Source: Corydoras sp. C115 (taxonomy: Eukaryota > Chordata > Actinopteri > Siluriformes > Callichthyidae). From it: DNA of 64,000 nt. The stretch spans positions 228,501-292,500 of the forward strand of contig JAFMOC010000442.1 of NCBI GenBank assembly GCA_019802505.1, in the 5' to 3' direction. The notes below the pieces were generated by a model. The model had not been told where the DNA came from. It ran no database searches and saw only the letters and a program-made list of their open reading frames with translations. Shown piece after piece: positions 22,701-30,734 of the stretch. The stretch's first letter is position 1, and every line of letters begins with the position of its first letter. The translations under genes and the position numbers were made by a program.

Positions 22701-25435
22701 AGGACACCTTACAGTTTACAATTGGATATAAAAAAAAATAATGATAATAATAATAATAAATAAAATAATAAATTATGACAACATCAAAACAATTTAACAA
22801 AAGAAGACAGAATAAAACAATTATAGGGCATATGCAGTTTTAAAAAGATGGGTTTTCAATGAGGACATGAATAGTGAGGGTGAGTCTATGTTCCGAATGT
22901 GTGGTGGTAGAGAATTCCAGAGAGGAGGTGCTAAATGGCTAAAGGCTCTACCCCCCATGGTGGAGAGACGAGCAACGGGAACAGTCAGGTGGATGGAAGA
23001 GGTGGATCTGAGAGAGCGGGAGGGAGTAGCGATATTAATGAGGTCTGAGAGATATGGAGGAGAGAGATTGTGAATGGCCTTAAAAGTGAGCATCAGGATT
23101 TTATAGTCAATGCGGTATTTTATGGGAAGCCAGTGAAGCTGTTGCAGGACAGGGGAGATATGGTTAGTAAAAACTAGGGCTGTATTCAACTAAAGATTTT
23201 CATAGTCGAATCTGATTCGTCAGATTTTCCCTATAGTCGACTGATAGTCGAATCCGTTAAAATTTCACCACAAGATGGCGCTATAAGCGTGGTTTTTAAA
23301 AAAGATTTTTTAAATATATTTTACTTGTTTTTCTAACAAAAGAAAACCTTTTTTGTTTTGTTTTTCTTCTTTCTTTTTTTTTTCTAGAAATTAGGATGAT
23401 TTTATTTGACAAAAGGCTATATATATAACGAAAACAAAGACATTTCATGTAAAAACTAATGCTTAACAGCAGCCATGGGCGCCCCCATGTGGTCAAAATG
23501 GTACATGCGACTATGAGGTTCATAGTCGACTACGGTTCTCCGAATCGAATCGTCGAATCAGCGAATATTGCAGCTCACCCCTAGTCAGAACGTTACCTTC
23601 TTCATATGTCTGTTAACTTTTCAAGAATGCTCGTCTTGTTTATGTAGAGTTCAGATGTTCTCCTTGTGTCTTTGTGAATTTAAGGTGAATTGGCTGTTCT
23701 AAATTGCCCCTATATAGTGTGTGTGCCTGTGTAAGTGTGTGCCCAGCACCTGAAATGTTCTCTCTTGGATGCCCTAGCAGAGGATGTTCGTATTGAGATG
23801 ATGGCGGCACAGTGGTGTTGTGGTCAGCATGTCCTCCTCTTACAGTTGACAATCAGGGTTTGAATCCCAATCTGGGTGGAGTTTCCATGGTTTCCTTGTC
23901 TACATTTGATTTTTCTCCAGTTTCCTCCCACAATCAACATGGATTCGAGGTGAATCGGCTGCTCTAAATTGCCCCTATATAGCATGTGTCTGTATGAGTA
24001 AGTGTGTGCCCAGTGATGGATTGGCGCCCTGTTCTGGGTGTATCTGCCCAGCGTCCAAAACGTTCTCCTCTGGATGGACATGGGGAACCCCATGGGAATA
24101 TAATAATATAAGGTGAGATGCGAATAAGCGGCACGGTGGCTTAGTGGTTTAGCCTGTTCTCCTCTCAGCTCTAGGGATCCCCGGTTCAAATCCCAAGCTG
24201 GAGTTTCCATGTCCTCCCTGTGTCCATGTTGGTTTCCTCCGGGTTCTCCGGTTTCCTCCCACAGTCCAAAAACATGGATCAAGCCCGATTGAATTCTCCA
24301 AATTGCCCCATGTAGAGTGTGTGAGTGAGAGTGTGTCCAGCGATAGATTGCCCCACTGTCCTGGGTGTATCTGCCTAGCGCAGCGCCCAAAATGTTCTCC
24401 CCTGGATGGACATGGGGAACAACCATGGGAGTATAATAATATATGATGAGATGCGAATAAGTGGCACGGTGGTTCAGTGGTTTAACATGTTCTCCTTTCA
24501 GCTCTAGGGATCCCCGGTTCGAATACCAATCTGGGTGGACTTTCCATGTTCTCCCCATGTCCACGTGGGTTTCCTCCGGGTTCTCAGGCGTCCTCCCACA
24601 GTCCCAAAAACATGGATCAAGGTCGATTGAATTCTCCAAATTGCCCCATGTAGAGTGTGTGAGTGAGAGTGTGTCCAGCGATAGATTGCCCCACTGTCCT
24701 GGGTGTATCTGTCCCAAATGTTCTCCCCTGGATGGGCATGTGGAAACACCCCCCCCCCCCCCCCCCCCCCGCGCGACCCTAGTAGAGGATAAAGCGGAAG
24801 ATAATGGATGGATGATGAGATGCAAAGTGGTCAAACCCCCGAAACACAAACCTTAAATACATTCACGAAATGTTTACGCAAAGATTAAAGGATATGAATG
24901 GACGAGAATTCTGATGGCGATTCTCCTGATGATGTGAAACGGACTAAATACGTACAGGGCTGAGGTGGCACTGAAGCGAAAAATGGCCTTCCCCTTGTTT
25001 AACACTATAAACGTCTGCAGGGAAACAAAGAGAGGTGTTAAAACCGTAATTAAAGGCATATTCCTGAAAGTCTTTCCTATATTTAGTCTTTCGTATATTT
25101 ATTCTTTAATATATTTAGTCTTTAGTGTATTTAGTGTTGCTCGCCGTCAGGATCCGGATCAAACTCACTTTCTGATTGTTGAAGTAGAACGGATCGATGT
25201 CCTCCAGCGGGACGCCTACCAGTTCCGCTGGGATTTCCCCGAAAATCCGGGGAAGCAGCTTCCCGGCCTCCAGGTCGGCCCGGGCCTTGGGCTGCGCCTC
25301 CTTTCCGGGATCCTTAAAGGACGTCTTGTTACTCTGAGCCTCCTCTTCCGTCGTTCTGCGCTCGATGCCTGCCAGGGACTCGCGAGTGAACCGCCGCAAG
25401 CCGTCTGGACCCGCTGGGAGCAGCATGGTTGCCAT
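1708..25435 (-). CDS. scn5a-like: Voltage-gated sodium channel alpha subunit, SCN5A-like (5' part, 11 coding exons)
   Basis: Pore-forming plasma-membrane subunit that carries the fast sodium current of excitable cells. Eleven exons with consistent phases splice to 1845 nt (615 codons) with no stop. The N-terminus carries the FTRESLA motif. S1 is near residues 127-147, S2 160-180, S3 190-208 and S4 214-232 (R217, R220, R223, K226). S5 lies near 245-270, the pore loop near 361-380 (selectivity Asp374, followed by Tyr375) and S6 near 391-418. The domain I-II linker runs from 419 to 615. Domains II-IV lie beyond position 1. The linker stretch with SSISVFTFRLR and the EEQNQATIAEA segment after S6 resemble SCN5A more than SCN1A, SCN4A or SCN8A, so I call it the teleost SCN5A-like group (scn5L/scn12 type); the paralog letter cannot be set here. 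Start: ATG at 25433-25435, matching the family N-terminus. Introns range from 143 bp to 8.4 kb and are full of repeats. Confidence 0.96.
2178..2524 (-). mobile_element. Full-length tRNA-headed SINE (family reference entry)
   Basis: Family description for all copies called tRNA-headed SINE: about 350 bp. Read 5'-3' it starts GGCGGCACGGTGGCTTAGTGG, with an A-box-like TGGCTTAGTGG and a B-box-like GGTTCGAATCC about 45 bp later, as in a pol III tRNA promoter. The body contains TTTCCTCCCACAGTCC and GCCCTGTCCTGGGT, and the end is AATAGAGGATAAAGCGGAAGATAATG plus (GAAT)n or (GGAT)n. This copy is flanked by a 15-bp duplication, TTGACTTTGGATATC (2163-2177 and 2525-2539), showing target-primed insertion. 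It lies in sequence left of exon 10. Confidence 0.9.
2563..3063 (-). mobile_element. Two fused partial SINE copies
   Basis: The first copy (2563-2780) stops at TTGACTTGATCC and joins directly to a second copy that starts at CCATGCCCATCC (2781), skipping the tail. The join lies inside both elements, so recombination or template switching is likely. Confidence 0.8.
3135..3299 (-). CDS. scn5a-like: Sodium channel coding exon 10 (domain I-II linker)
   Basis: 165 nt (55 codons), acceptor CGTTAG and donor GTACTC. Hydrophilic: ALAKRNREAELALLQEPSPL, then an Arg/Ser-rich stretch (SREPRSRSRSFRTLSEE) and an acidic end with DPFDEK. Assigned by position, phase and strand; the sequence itself is not strongly conserved. 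Confidence 0.88.
3537..3841 (-). mobile_element. 5'-truncated SINE with 13-bp target duplication
   Basis: Lacks the tRNA head (ends at GGGAATCCCTAG). Flanked by GTTGTGATTTTAT at 3524-3536 and 3842-3854. In sodium channel intron 9. Confidence 0.85.
4270..5096. repeat. Three tandem copies of a 263-282 bp intron unit
   Basis: The marker CAGATACTCTATATACTCC recurs at 4295, 4558 and 4840. The unit includes the end of sodium channel exon 9: CCCTCTGCTCTT at 5096-5107 recurs at 4816-4827 beside a copied donor (minus: AGAGG|GTATAT). Confidence 0.9.
5097..5294 (-). CDS. scn5a-like: Sodium channel coding exon 9 (S6)
   Basis: 198 nt (66 codons). S6 reads [20 protein letters not shown] and continues to AVVAMAY; then EEQNQATIAEAWQKEREF opens the domain I-II linker. 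Donor GTACAT. The last 12 exon bases and part of the intron recur in the tandem repeats downstream. Confidence 0.95.
5779..6111 (-). mobile_element. SINE copy in intron 8
   Basis: Near full length, with a (GGAT)n-type tail; a small deletion in the head removes the B-box end. Confidence 0.85.
6173..6314 (-). CDS. scn5a-like: Sodium channel coding exon 8 (domain I pore loop)
   Basis: 142 nt, the family length. Encodes KCPDGFDCLKTGRNPNYGYT and then SFDSFGWAFLALFRLMTQDY, ending WENLYHQ. Asp374 is the D of the DEKA selectivity ring. The next residue is Tyr375, where human SCN5A has Cys373. Donor GTATTC is weak. Confidence 0.96.
6573..6788 (-). mobile_element. Diverged SINE copy
   Basis: Related to the main family but about a quarter diverged and without a tail; likely an older subfamily. 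Confidence 0.6.
6796..7500. repeat. (ATT)n / SINE-fragment block duplicated around a SINE
   Basis: (ATT)n plus a plus-strand SINE fragment plus AAAAAAGAAATAATAAC occurs at 6796-6960 and again at 7312-7507. Between them sits a near full-length minus-strand SINE (6961-7310). Confidence 0.85.
7508..8160. other. AT-rich intron sequence, nothing recognised
   Basis: No conserved exon, RNA or repeat identified; A-rich to about 7830, then mixed composition. Confidence 0.5.
8161..8191. repeat. (GA)n microsatellite
   Basis: About 15 GA units. Confidence 0.95.
8272..8521 (-). mobile_element. SINE, both ends truncated
   Basis: Tail and tRNA head incomplete. Confidence 0.75.
8576..8757 (+). mobile_element. 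Diverged SINE fragment
   Basis: Head (TAGTGGTTAGCATGTCCGCC) recognisable; the body is degraded and contains a short internal repeat. Confidence 0.6.
8758..9842. repeat. GT-rich minisatellite, about 1.1 kb
   Basis: Imperfect units of roughly 60-70 bp built from TGTGTTGGTGTG, TGTTTGTGTGTTGTGGG and TGTGTGATTGTG, degrading to pure (TG)n at 9770-9818. In sodium channel intron 7; the sense transcript would be CA-rich. Confidence 0.95.
9843..10589. other. Unique intron sequence
   Basis: No exon or repeat recognised apart from a short (ATA)n at 10148-10162. Confidence 0.5.
10590..12815. repeat. 102-bp minisatellite array with nested 20-21 bp repeats
   Basis: The anchor GCAGTCCATCTGG (once or twice GCAGTTCATCTGG) occurs 18 times, at 10590, 10713, 10835, 10937, 11079, 11181, 11304, 11406, 11528, 11630, 11732, 11854, 11977, 12079, 12201, 12324, 12489 and 12672. 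The basic spacing of 102 bp is raised to 122-123 or more by extra copies of a GGTCTTTTTGGTCTTTGTTTT-like block. T-rich on the plus strand. Frames stay open for up to 232 codons only because most units are multiples of three. In sodium channel intron 7. Confidence 0.95.
12816..13085. other. Unique intron sequence
   Basis: Nothing recognised. Confidence 0.4.
13087..13284 (-). mobile_element. SINE, 3'-truncated
   Basis: Begins at the CATATGGGGCAATTTGG block; the head is intact. Confidence 0.8.
13393..13675 (-). mobile_element. Diverged SINE copy
   Basis: Lacks the tail; several small deletions. Confidence 0.75.
13790..14129 (+). mobile_element. Full SINE with target duplication
   Basis: Flanked by TGAAAAACCCA on both sides (before 13790 and at about 14128). 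Confidence 0.85.
14147..14505 (-). mobile_element. Full SINE with internal (CA)n expansion
   Basis: The CA-rich segment of the element has grown to about 20 units at 14266-14308. Confidence 0.85.
14682..14745 (-). CDS. scn5a-like: Sodium channel coding exon 7
   Basis: 64 nt, same length as the mammalian exon. Encodes ENFYKIEGAKDALICGYSSD and the following AG. The usual CGNSSDAG reads CGYSSDAG, removing a common glycosylation site. Preceded by a 143-bp intron and followed by the 8.4-kb intron 7. Confidence 0.94.
14889..15131 (-). CDS. scn5a-like: Sodium channel coding exon 6 (S5 and turret)
   Basis: 243 nt, donor GTGAAC (weak). Encodes the S4-S5 linker and S5 (LADVMILTVFCLSVFALIGL), then the extracellular turret with possible N-glycosylation sites NAT, NGS and NKT. 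Confidence 0.94.
15197..15300 (-). mobile_element. SINE fragment abutting a LINE
   Basis: Only the CCCATCCAGG to ACACACTGTATAC part remains; joins the L2 fragment at 15301. Confidence 0.7.
15301..16150 (+). mobile_element. L2-clade LINE 3' end with tail
   Basis: Plus frame gives FTIDSHLKLSDHVLKTARSC and later LLVQALVLSRLDYCNALLAG, the typical C-terminal part of L2-type reverse transcriptase ORFs, frameshifted downstream. A G-run (15995-16005) and then a tail TCGCTTTGGATAAAAGCGTC with ATGTAAATGTA repeats. 5'-truncated. In sodium channel intron 5. Confidence 0.85.
16222..16575 (+). mobile_element. Two SINE fragments
   Basis: 16222-16330 (diverged) and 16389-16575 (3'-truncated), immediately left of exon 5. 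Confidence 0.7.
16628..16719 (-). CDS. scn5a-like: Sodium channel coding exon 5 (S3-S4 voltage sensor)
   Basis: 92 nt, donor GTACGT. Encodes [20 protein letters not shown] and the rest of S4 with gating charges R217, R220, R223 and K226. In mammals this is the exon that exists in neonatal and adult forms; here the variable residue (209) is Asp, the adult type. I see no second copy between 15132 and 18925. Confidence 0.95.
16800..17095 (+). mobile_element. Diverged SINE copy
   Basis: Carries an inserted (TTAAA)n-like stretch near 16896-16926. Confidence 0.65.
17103..18375 (-). mobile_element. Tandem array of four SINE copies
   Basis: One partial (17103-17274) and three near full-length copies (17287-17634, 17648-18004, 18017-18375), joined by the same short linker GGTGGGTAACA or GGTGTGTAACA, period about 364 bp. 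The last copy has a 22-base G run (18061-18082). Confidence 0.85.
18376..18925. other. Unique intron sequence
   Basis: No repeat or exon recognised; no alternative voltage-sensor exon here. Confidence 0.5.
18926..19054 (-). CDS. scn5a-like: Sodium channel coding exon 4 (S2-S3)
   Basis: 129 nt after an ATCTGCAG-type acceptor, donor GTAAGT. Encodes [20 protein letters not shown] and then FLRDPWNWLDFSVIVMA. Length and phase match mammalian SCN genes. Confidence 0.96.
19190..19706 (-). mobile_element. Full SINE bracketed by (AT)n tracts
   Basis: SINE 19266-19616; (TA)n at 19190-19265 and 19619-19706. Insertion into, or seeding of, AT repeats is possible. Confidence 0.85.
19707..20663. mobile_element. 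Cluster of five partial SINE copies
   Basis: 19708-19842 (+), 19857-19966 (-), 19980-20100 (+, diverged), 20102-20356 (+) and 20357-20663 (+). The first two form an inverted pair around (TA)n; the last two join inside the element at CATGGGATTCC. Confidence 0.75.
20986..21400. mobile_element. Head-to-head inverted SINE pair
   Basis: 20986-21175 (+) and 21180-21345 (-) share the GGCGCCCTGTCC segment in opposite directions, so the transcript could fold back. Confidence 0.75.
21775..22256. mobile_element. MITE-like DNA element, full copy
   Basis: Ends GGCCACGCCCCC... and ...GGGGGTGTGGCC are imperfect inverted repeats. Internal block GGTTATTGGGTGGGTGCATT recurs at 33787-34125. Confidence 0.65.
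22345..22434 (-). CDS. scn5a-like: Sodium channel coding exon 3 (S1)
   Basis: 90 nt, the usual length for this SCN exon. Encodes the S1 helix (LFSLFIMCTILTNCFFMAM) and the start of the S1-S2 loop (SDPAQWTKYLE). Starts directly after a terminal AC acceptor; donor GTAAGT. Confidence 0.95.
22640..23174 (-). mobile_element. Non-LTR retrotransposon 3' end
   Basis: Minus frame 23189-22824 reads LQQLHWLPIKYRIDYKILML and SPPYLSDLI, the usual C-terminal end of fish LINE ORF2. Followed by AAATAAAATG and (TTA)n. In the U12 intron; a hAT element adjoins. Confidence 0.8.
23175..23583. mobile_element. Non-autonomous hAT element, copy A
   Basis: 409 bp, ends TAGGGCTG / CACCCCTA. Flanks GTAAAAAC and GTCAGAAC match at 6 of 8 bases. 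Same family as 36079-36483 and 36664-37051. Confidence 0.75.
23660..24806 (+). mobile_element. Series of four SINE copies, part tandem
   Basis: 23660-23790 (partial), 23803-24105, 24127-24436 and 24462-24806. The junctions share a TAATAATATA...GATGCGAATAAG spacer, indicating tandem duplication. The last has a 20-base C run near 24750. Confidence 0.8.
24896..25014 (-). CDS. scn5a-like: Sodium channel coding exon 2
   Basis: 119 nt, residues 90-129 (last codon split). Begins TFIVLNKGKAIFRFSAT after a CCCTGCAG acceptor. The 119-nt length equals the corresponding mammalian SCN exon. It ends ...CATTC and is followed by the U12-type donor ATATCCTTT instead of GT. Confidence 0.96.
25169..25435 (-). 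CDS. scn5a-like: Sodium channel coding exon 1 (N-terminus)
   Basis: 267 nt, residues 1-89, from MATMLLPAGP to the PFYFNNQK segment; donor GTGAGT. The cytoplasmic N-terminus keeps the family motifs RRFTRESLAGIE and PLEDIDPFY. Upstream (25436-25455) an out-of-frame ATG overlaps the start region, and the AG ending at about 25445 could be an acceptor for a 5'UTR exon; I could not identify that exon. The intron that follows is only 154 bp. Confidence 0.95.
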
Positions 25436-25559
25436 CTTTTCATCCTGATCGACATGAAGGAGTTACATCCATCTGAGGGAAGGTGCACGACGGACAGGGG
25501 AAACCAAAAAGGGCTCATTAAAATGACTTCATATCTCTGGAGGGCAAATACACCCACAA

Positions 25560-26575
25560 CATGGGGCAACATGGTGGTTCCAACCCCTTGGTGGTTCTGG
25601 GTGGACTTTTGCATGTCCTCCCCTTGTCCATTTGGATTTTCCCTCGGATCCCTGGGTTTACAATCATGGATTGAAAGTAAATTAGCTGCTCTAAATTGCC
25701 CCTAGCTAAATTGCCCCTATAGAATGTGTGTGTGTGTCCGTGTGAGTGAGTGTGTGCCCAGCGATGGATTGGTGCCCTGTCTTTGGGTGTATCTGCCCAG
25801 CGCCCAAAATATTCTCCCCAGAGCGAGGATTAAGCAGAAGATATTGAGATGATCTCTGCAAGGTGTAGTAGTTAGCATGTTCTCCTCTCAGTGTCAGGGT
25901 CAGGGTTCGAATCCCGATCTGGGTGGACTTTACATGTTCTCCCAACTGTCCATGTGAGTTTCCTCTGGGTTCTCCGGTTTCCTCCCACAGTCCAAAAACA
26001 TGGATTGAAGGTAAACTACCTGCTATAAATTGCCCTAGCTAAATTGCCCCTATAGAATGTGTGTGTCCGTGTGAGTGAGTGTGTGCCCAGCGATGGATTG
26101 GTGCCCTGTCTTTGGGTGCATCTGCCCCGCCCCCAAAATATTCTCCCTCACGTCAAGGATTAAGCAGAAGATATTGAGATGTTCTCCCCACTGTCCATGT
26201 GGGTTTCCTCTGTGTTCTCCGGTTTCCTCCCACAGTCCAAAAACATGGATTGAAGGTAAATCAGCTGCTCTAAATTGCCCCTATAGAGTGTGTGTGTGTG
26301 TGTGATTGATGGATATTCTCCCCAGGTCGAGGATTAAGCAGAAGATAATGAGAGGCACGGTGGTGTAGTAGTTAGCATGTTCTCCTCTTAGTGATCCAGG
26401 GGTCAGGGTTCGAACCCCGATCTGGGTTAAATTTCCATATTATCCCCATATTTTATCTGGGTTCTCCAGTTTCCTCCCACAGTCCAAAAACATGGATTCA
26501 AGGTGAATCGGCTGCTCTAAATTGCCCCTATGTAGTGCCCAGCGATAAATTGGTGGATCCAAAACACACATAATA
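25560..26575 (+). mobile_element. Chain of diverged SINE fragments upstream of the sodium channel
   Basis: At least five partial copies of an older subfamily (head TGTAGTAGTTAGCATGTTC), repeated with AGATATTGAGATG or AGATAATGAGA spacers. A sodium channel promoter could lie beyond them. Confidence 0.65.
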
Positions 26576-26623
26576 TAGAAGCAAATTTAGAGAAAGTGAT
26601 ACGTTGATGCACTCTGCCTACAG

Positions 26624-26631
<8 letters not shown>

Positions 26632-26664
<33 letters not shown>

Positions 26665-26830
26665 AGTGAAGTGAGCACACATGCCCGGACTGGTGGGCAG
26701 CCCTGTATACGAAGGCCAGGGAGCAACTGGGGTTAGGTGTCTTGCCCAAGGGTACTTCAGCCATAGTACTTGGTGACCTTCAGGTCGCAAGACTGGTTCC
26801 TTTCCCCCAATTCATCACACAAGACATCCC
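26632..26830 (-). mobile_element. Other SINE-like element with (CA)n
   Basis: Contains CAACTGGGGTTAGGTGTCTT and GCCCAAGGGTACTTCAGCCA, a sequence common in fish SINEs; (CA)n at 26632-26660. Confidence 0.5.
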
Positions 26831-26990
26831 AGACCCATTTAGAGCACTCAATTCACCTTGAATCCATGTTTTTGGAATCAGCGAACCCGTAAAAAAAGCC
26901 TTGACTGACACGGGGAGGACATGGAAACTCCACCCAGACTGGGTTGTGAACAGCGCTGAGAGACGAACGTTCAAACTACTACACCCTCCA
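26831..26990 (-). mobile_element. SINE fragment
   Basis: Diverged partial copy of the main family. Confidence 0.55.
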
Positions 26991-27014
26991 TTTGACCCTC
27001 AGTGCTGTATCATG

Positions 27015-27885
27015 AACCTTACATTTACATTTACATTTACATTTACATTTACATTTAGTCGTTTAGCAGACGACGCTTTTATCCAAAGCGGCTTACAAAT
27101 GAGAACATCACAAGTCAGAAGCCATGGAGAAAACCAACTATACTGTAAGTTCATCAAACCTGATTGTTATTCGAAGCTGCGCCCCCCCCCCCCATTTTTT
27201 TTTAATTTTTATTTAATTTTTCTTTATAACAGGTATTTGTTAAAGAGATGCGTCTTAAGGAGTTTCTTAAAACTGTTTAGTGATTCTGCTGTACGGACAG
27301 AGTTGGGAAGAACGTTCCACCGTTTTGCAGTGGTGAACGCCACGGAGTGAGAATGAGCTCCTCGGTGAGGTGGAACCACCAGGGGGCGATCATCACCGGA
27401 GCGAAGTGAACGAGTCGGAGTGTATTTTGAAAAGATAGAGTGAAGGTACGAGGGGCCAGATCCAGAGATGGTTCTGTACGTCAGAGTCAGCGACTTGTAC
27501 TGAATGCGAGCAGCTACAGGAACCAATGGAGGGACATGAGTGATGGAGGGACATGAGTTCTTGGGGGTTAAACACGAGTCAGGCTGCAGAGTTTTGAATC
27601 AGTTGAAGAGGTCTGATGGTGGAAGCTGGGATACCAGCAAGTAACGCATTACAATAATCAAGCCGGGATAGGACACGGGCTTGAACAAGCAGTTGGGTAG
27701 CATGTTCAGTCCAGAAGGGTCTGATCTTCCTGATGTTCTAAAGAAGGAATCTACAAGAACGGGCGGTTTTGAGAACATGATCAGAGAGTTTAAGGTGGGA
27801 GTCTATTGTGAACCCGAGGTTCCGGACCGAATCAGTTGGGGAGACGGTGGAGCCGCCAATTTGGAAGGTCAGGTCGTGATGGAGG
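27015..27885 (-). mobile_element. L2-clade LINE 3' end
   Basis: Tail of (ACATTT)n at 27018-27055, then GCTTTTATCCAAAGCGGC, a C-run (27182-27193) and the reverse-transcriptase end (minus frames). Most similar to the copy at 1-605. Confidence 0.85.
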
Positions 27886-28240
27886 GCAAACTTTGTAAGT
27901 CACTCGGGGGCGCTGCTTCATTCTAATCATATCGGAACTTTTAAGCACTTTAAATCCTCCAATTTTTAAGGCAGCGATGCCCTTTCAGGGATTTCTGTGC
28001 ATTAGTCTGTTTCCTTTTATCCCCGGCTCCTGGTTCCTGTCTGTTTTTATAATGCACTGCTCTGAGTTTGCCCTACTTCCCTTAATCTGGACAACCTGAT
28101 GTTCCCCTTCAATATTTTAACTCCGTATGCTTATCATCCAGCGCACGGCTTGTGTAATGGCCGTCCTGTAATGTCGTCCATATCAGTCCTATTCTTTTGG
28201 AAATGTTGGGACACGTTCTGAAACTGCGGGAAGAACTTTA
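27886..28240. other. Unique intergenic sequence
   Basis: Nothing recognised. Confidence 0.4.
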
Positions 28241-28242
28241 AT

Positions 28243-29232
28243 TTCCATCCATCCATTATCTCCCGATTTATCCTCTATTAGGGTGGGGTTCTAGAGGGGG
28301 GGTTCCCCATGTCCATCCAGGGGAGAACGTTTCGGGCGCTGGTCAGATACACCCAGGACAGGGGGGCAATCTATCACTGGGCACACACTCACACAGACAC
28401 ACTCTACATGGGGCAATTTGGAGAACTCAATTGACTTGATCAGGCGGCACGGTGGCTTAGTGGTCAGCACGTTCTCCTCTCAGCGCTAGGGATTCCCGGT
28501 TCGAATCCCCATCTGGGTGGAGTTTCCATGTTCTCCCCGTGTCCGCGTGGGTTTCCTCCGGGTTCTCCGGTTTCCTCCCACAGTCCAAAAACATGGATCA
28601 AGTCAATGGAGTTCTCCAAATTGCCCCATATAGAGTGTGTATGAGTGAGTGAGTGGGTGCCCAGCGATGGATTGGCGCCCTGTCCTGGGTCTGTCTGCCC
28701 GGCGCCCGGGACGTTCTCCCCTGGATGGGCATGGGGAACCCCACCGCGACCCTAATAGAGGACTGTGGGAGGAAACCGGAGAACCCGGAGAAAACCCACA
28801 CGGACACGGGGAGAACATGGAAACTCCACCCAGATTGGGATTCGAACCGGGAATCCCCAGCACTGAGAGGAGAACATGCTAAACCACTAAGCCACCATGC
28901 CGCTTATTCGCATCTCATCTTATATTATTATATTCCAATGGTTGTTCCCCATGCCCATCCAGGGGAGAACGTTTTGGACGCTGGGCAGATACACACAGGA
29001 CAGGGCGCCAATCCATCACTGGGCACACACTTACTCATACAGACACATGCTATATAGGGGCAATTTAGAGCAGCCGATTCACCTTGAATCCATGTTGATT
29101 GTGGGAGGAAACTGGAGAAAAATCCAGTGTAGACAAGGAAACCATGTTAACTCCACCCAGATGGGGATTCGAACCGATAATCCCTAGTGCTGAGAGGAGA
29201 ACATGCTAAACCACTAAGCCACCGTGCCGCCC
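28243..29232. mobile_element. SINE cluster, four partial copies in both directions
   Basis: 28243-28440 (-), 28444-28760 (+, inserted in or joined to the first), 28761-28905 (-, the rest of a copy) and 28927-29232 (-). The spacer 28906-28940 is the reverse of that in the 24.1-24.5 kb array. Confidence 0.8.
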
Positions 29233-29349
29233 AGAACTTTAGTCTGTCGTGTTTTATTTAACAGACAAATGGACAGCAACCTTTAGAATTTACAAACAAG
29301 AACTCGATTCTCATCCCATCCCATTAGCATCCAATGAATCCTCTACTAG

Positions 29350-29643
29350 AAGGCGGTACGGAGTTTCCAGGTTCTCCCTGTGTCCGCGTGGGTTTCCTCC
29401 GGGTTCTCCGGTTTCCTCCCACAGTCCAAAACCATGGATGAAGGTCAGTTGAATTCTCCAAATTGCCCCATATAGAGTGTGTGAGTGAGTGAGTGAGTGT
29501 GTGTGCAGTGATAGATTGGTGTCCTGTCCTGGGTGTATCTGCCCAGCGCACGAAACGTTCTCCCCTGGATGGGCATGGGGAACCCCCCCCCCCCCCCTCC
29601 CGTGACCCTAATAGAGGATAAAGCAGAAGATAATGGATGGATG
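29350..29643 (+). mobile_element. SINE, 5'-truncated
   Basis: Starts at GGAGTTTCCAGG; C run at 29583-29597. Confidence 0.8.
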
Positions 29644-29857
29644 GTTCTGTCCTCAGAACCTAAAACATACTACAGTCACGGTACTGAGTGGGTTGCATTG
29701 TCATTAAAGAACAAGTTCATAATAGGTGCTTGGGTAGGTGGCCAAAATTCTTTGCATGAAGTTTGCATGTTCTCCCCATGCATGCTGTCTTTTTCCTTCA
29801 AAAGCTCCATCCACCTTCCACAGTCTCCAAACCGCTTTTAGTGTAAATATGTGCCAG

Positions 29858-30204
29858 TGTTGGCTTAGTGGTTTAGAACGTTCTCCTCTCAGCTCTAAGG
29901 ATTCCCGGTTCGAATCCCCATCTGGGTGGAGTTTCCATGTTCTCCCCGTGTCCGCGTGGGTTTCCTCCGGGTTCTCCGCTTTCCTCCCACAGTCCAAAAA
30001 CATGGATCAAGTCAATTGAATTCTCCAAAATTGCTCCATATAGAGTGTGTCTGTGTGAGTGAGTGTGTGCCCAGCGATGGATTGGCGCCCTGTCCTGGGT
30101 CTATCTGCCCAGCGCCCGAGACGTTCTCCCCTGGATGGGCATGGGGAACCCCACCGCGACCCTAATAGAGGATAAAGCGGGAGATGATGAATGAATGAAT
30201 GAAT
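29858..30204 (+). mobile_element. Full SINE
   Basis: Flank ATGTGCCAGTGTT occurs at 29849-29861 and GTGCCAGTGTTC at 30204-30215, a target duplication. Confidence 0.85.
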
Positions 30205-30734
30205 GTGCCAGTGTTCATACGTCTGCTGATAACCTCATTAAGGTGTTTCATCTAAGATCACGCTCAAGCACCACCCCTTCCAGCCCATAATACACCCCCC
30301 CCCCCACCCTGTGCGACTGTAATTAGGATTAGCTGCTGAGAGCCAGTATGAACTCCGATGACATAATTTTTAATTCCTAAAAAGCAGATGGAATTGAGTT
30401 AAAGTAAGCACAGTCTTTAATACGAAAAGCATCGTTGTGAACGTCGTGTACCGTCAATGTCATGTTCACGAGCTTTTCATTTAACCTGACCTTCTAATAG
30501 CCCATTTATATTAATTATAATACAACTACTGTACTTTGATTTGCACCTCTTAATCCTTTTTGTTCTGTACCGCTGTGATCCATTCTGTTTGAGTTGAACT
30601 TAGTCTATAATCTCTTTTAATCTTAGACATCCAGTTTTTAATGTTAATCTGATGAATGTTCCATCATTCATTGCTGGTCTACTTTACACTTTTCTCTCTA
30701 TTTTATTTCCTTACTTGATTATATCGATCTAGTT

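Larger units (their letters stand above)
22435..24895 (-). other. scn5a-like: U12-type AT-AC intron (sodium channel intron 2)
   Basis: On the minus strand the donor is ATATCCTTT (24895-24887). The 3' end reads TTCCTTAACTTTCTCCAC before exon 3, giving a perfect minor-spliceosome donor and a perfect TTCCTTAAC branch site 10 nt upstream of the terminal AC. Established knowledge: this intron position in vertebrate SCN genes is a known AT-AC intron. At 2461 bp it holds four SINE copies, a hAT element and a LINE end. Confidence 0.93.

Noticed and set aside
22821..23189. 122-residue frame on the minus strand as a host gene
   Set aside because: It matches the C-terminal end of LINE reverse transcriptases and lies in an intron.
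29926..30165. Recurrent 70-120 residue frames such as those starting MFSPCPRGFPPGSP, looking like a protein family
   Set aside because: They are both-strand readings of the SINE body, repeated wherever it occurs, with no start or splice support.
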